NCBI GenBank assembly: GCA_028293365.1
Contig: JAQGOX010000582.1
Span: 1 to 5,438, forward strand
DNA: 5,438 nucleotides
Direction of reading: 5' to 3'
Source: Verrucomicrobiales bacterium
GTDB taxonomy: Bacteria; Verrucomicrobiota; Verrucomicrobiia; Limisphaerales; SXQI01
A program made the translations under genes and the position numbers. Positions within the stretch are counted from its first letter, which is position 1; each line of letters begins with the position of its first letter. The notes under the pieces are model-generated. The model saw only the letters and a program-made list of their open reading frames with translations. It was not told the origin of the DNA and did no database searches. Shown here in pieces: positions 5,027 to 5,438 of this stretch.

Positions 5027-5438
5027 GTGAATTTTATCCGAGTTTTTATTTCGACCATAGCCCTGCTGCTCGTGTCGATGTGGGTTGGGGCCACCGAGCG
5101 CCAATTTGCGGCCGGGAGCGCGGGCGTCCCAGGAAAAGAGCAAGCGCATCCGCCAATTGCGATTCGGTTCAATTTGCCTGAGGAGGCTTTGGTTACTCTC
5201 GTGATCGATGATGCCAATGGGAAACGTGTGCGTAATCTGTTAGCAGAAACCCCATTTCCCAAAGGAGAGAATGTGGCGTGTTGGGATGGAACGGATGATT
5301 TGCTCCGCGATCCGGAGGCTTATAAGCTCGGGCTCTACTTGATCCCTCCGGAGTTCGTGGCACCTGGTGCCTACCGTGTGCTTGGACTTTATCGAAAGGC
5401 GATCGATCTACGCAATGAATTTTCAATATATACTTCGG
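5027..5438 (+). CDS. Secreted protein with FlgD-like Ig domain, N-terminal part (3' truncated by window edge)
   Basis: The first 137 residues of a longer protein that leaves the window. It starts at GTG 5027 behind AAGGA. Residues 1-22 form a Sec signal peptide: basic R5, hydrophobic FISTIALLLVSMWV (7-20), and a possible cleavage after VGA (20-22). The mature part has a FlgD Ig-like domain at about 43-125: IAIRFNLPEEALVTLVIDDA (44-63), a G-K-x-V-R-N-L turn, and the hallmark CWDGTDD (85-91), followed by PGAYRVLGLYRKAIDLRNEF (113-132). Domains of this kind, with a GxYRVxGLYxxxIDLRxEF continuation, occur in large exported Verrucomicrobia and Planctomycetes proteins of mostly unknown function; this is from memory of the family, not a search. 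The protein probably acts in the periplasm, at the surface or outside the cell. Any catalytic or anchoring domain would lie beyond the window. Confidence 0.85.
   Translation, partial: MNFIRVFISTIALLLVSMWVGATERQFAAGSAGVPGKEQAHPPIAIRFNLPEEALVTLVIDDANGKRVRNLLAETPFPKGENVACWDGTDDLLRDPEAYKLGLYLIPPEFVAPGAYRVLGLYRKAIDLRNEFSIYTS

Noticed and set aside
4795..5262. 155-codon minus-strand ORF spanning the small gene's 5' end, the intergenic region and the secreted protein
   Set aside because: Antisense to the signal-peptide protein and overlapping the small gene in another frame; low-complexity Ser/Arg-rich product without motifs.
1..5438. CRISPR array, tRNA or rRNA genes, IS ends or transposase
   Set aside because: No regularly spaced repeats, cloverleaf-like or rRNA-like sequence, or transposase motifs were found on either strand by eye.

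Overview
The window looks like an ordinary chromosomal stretch of a Gram-negative bacterium with about 50% GC, most likely a member of the Verrucomicrobia (Pedosphaera-like) or the wider Planctomycetes-Verrucomicrobia group. That placement is inferred from protein style: a secreted protein with a FlgD-type Ig-like domain, a CGWS glutaredoxin, and many genes without a clear Shine-Dalgarno sequence. It was not tested by any database search. No phage, IS element, CRISPR array, rRNA or tRNA is visible.

Layout, left to right. (1) Bases 2-352 (+) are the C-terminal end of a Sua5-type threonylcarbamoyl-AMP synthase. (2) A strong hairpin terminator at 436-479 separates it from a convergent two-gene minus-strand operon: a GT-B glycosyltransferase (1733-2938) followed by UDP-galactopyranose mutase glf (516-1703). 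(3) About 350 bp without a convincing gene (2939-3290) ends in the intrinsic terminator of a minus-strand glutaredoxin (3291-3629). (4) A 372-bp interval (3630-4001) carries what I read as the decayed remains of a vapBC-type toxin-antitoxin pair: the C-terminus of an AbrB-type antitoxin overlapping by ATGA the N-terminus of a PIN-domain toxin, which then hits a stop and a frameshift. (5) A DJ-1/PfpI-family protein (4002-4586, +) shares a bidirectional terminator (about 4619-4645) with a convergent small uncharacterised gene (4665-4889, -). (6) A divergent intergenic region leads to a secreted FlgD-like protein that starts at the GTG at 5027 and runs off the right edge.

How the genes work together. 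The clearest functional unit is the glycosyltransferase plus Glf pair. Glf makes UDP-galactofuranose, and the glycosyltransferase probably builds a surface glycan, perhaps containing galactofuranose. The glutaredoxin and the PfpI-like protein are both plausible stress or redox genes, but they are divergently oriented and separated by the toxin-antitoxin scar, so no shared operon is implied. The Sua5 fragment (tRNA t6A synthesis) and the secreted protein are independent genes.

I do not see a clear, intact new system. The observations most worth a second look are the vapBC scar, the open -1 frame with an A7 run that could join the glycosyltransferase to Glf, and the unusual glutaredoxin with a cysteine-bearing tail.
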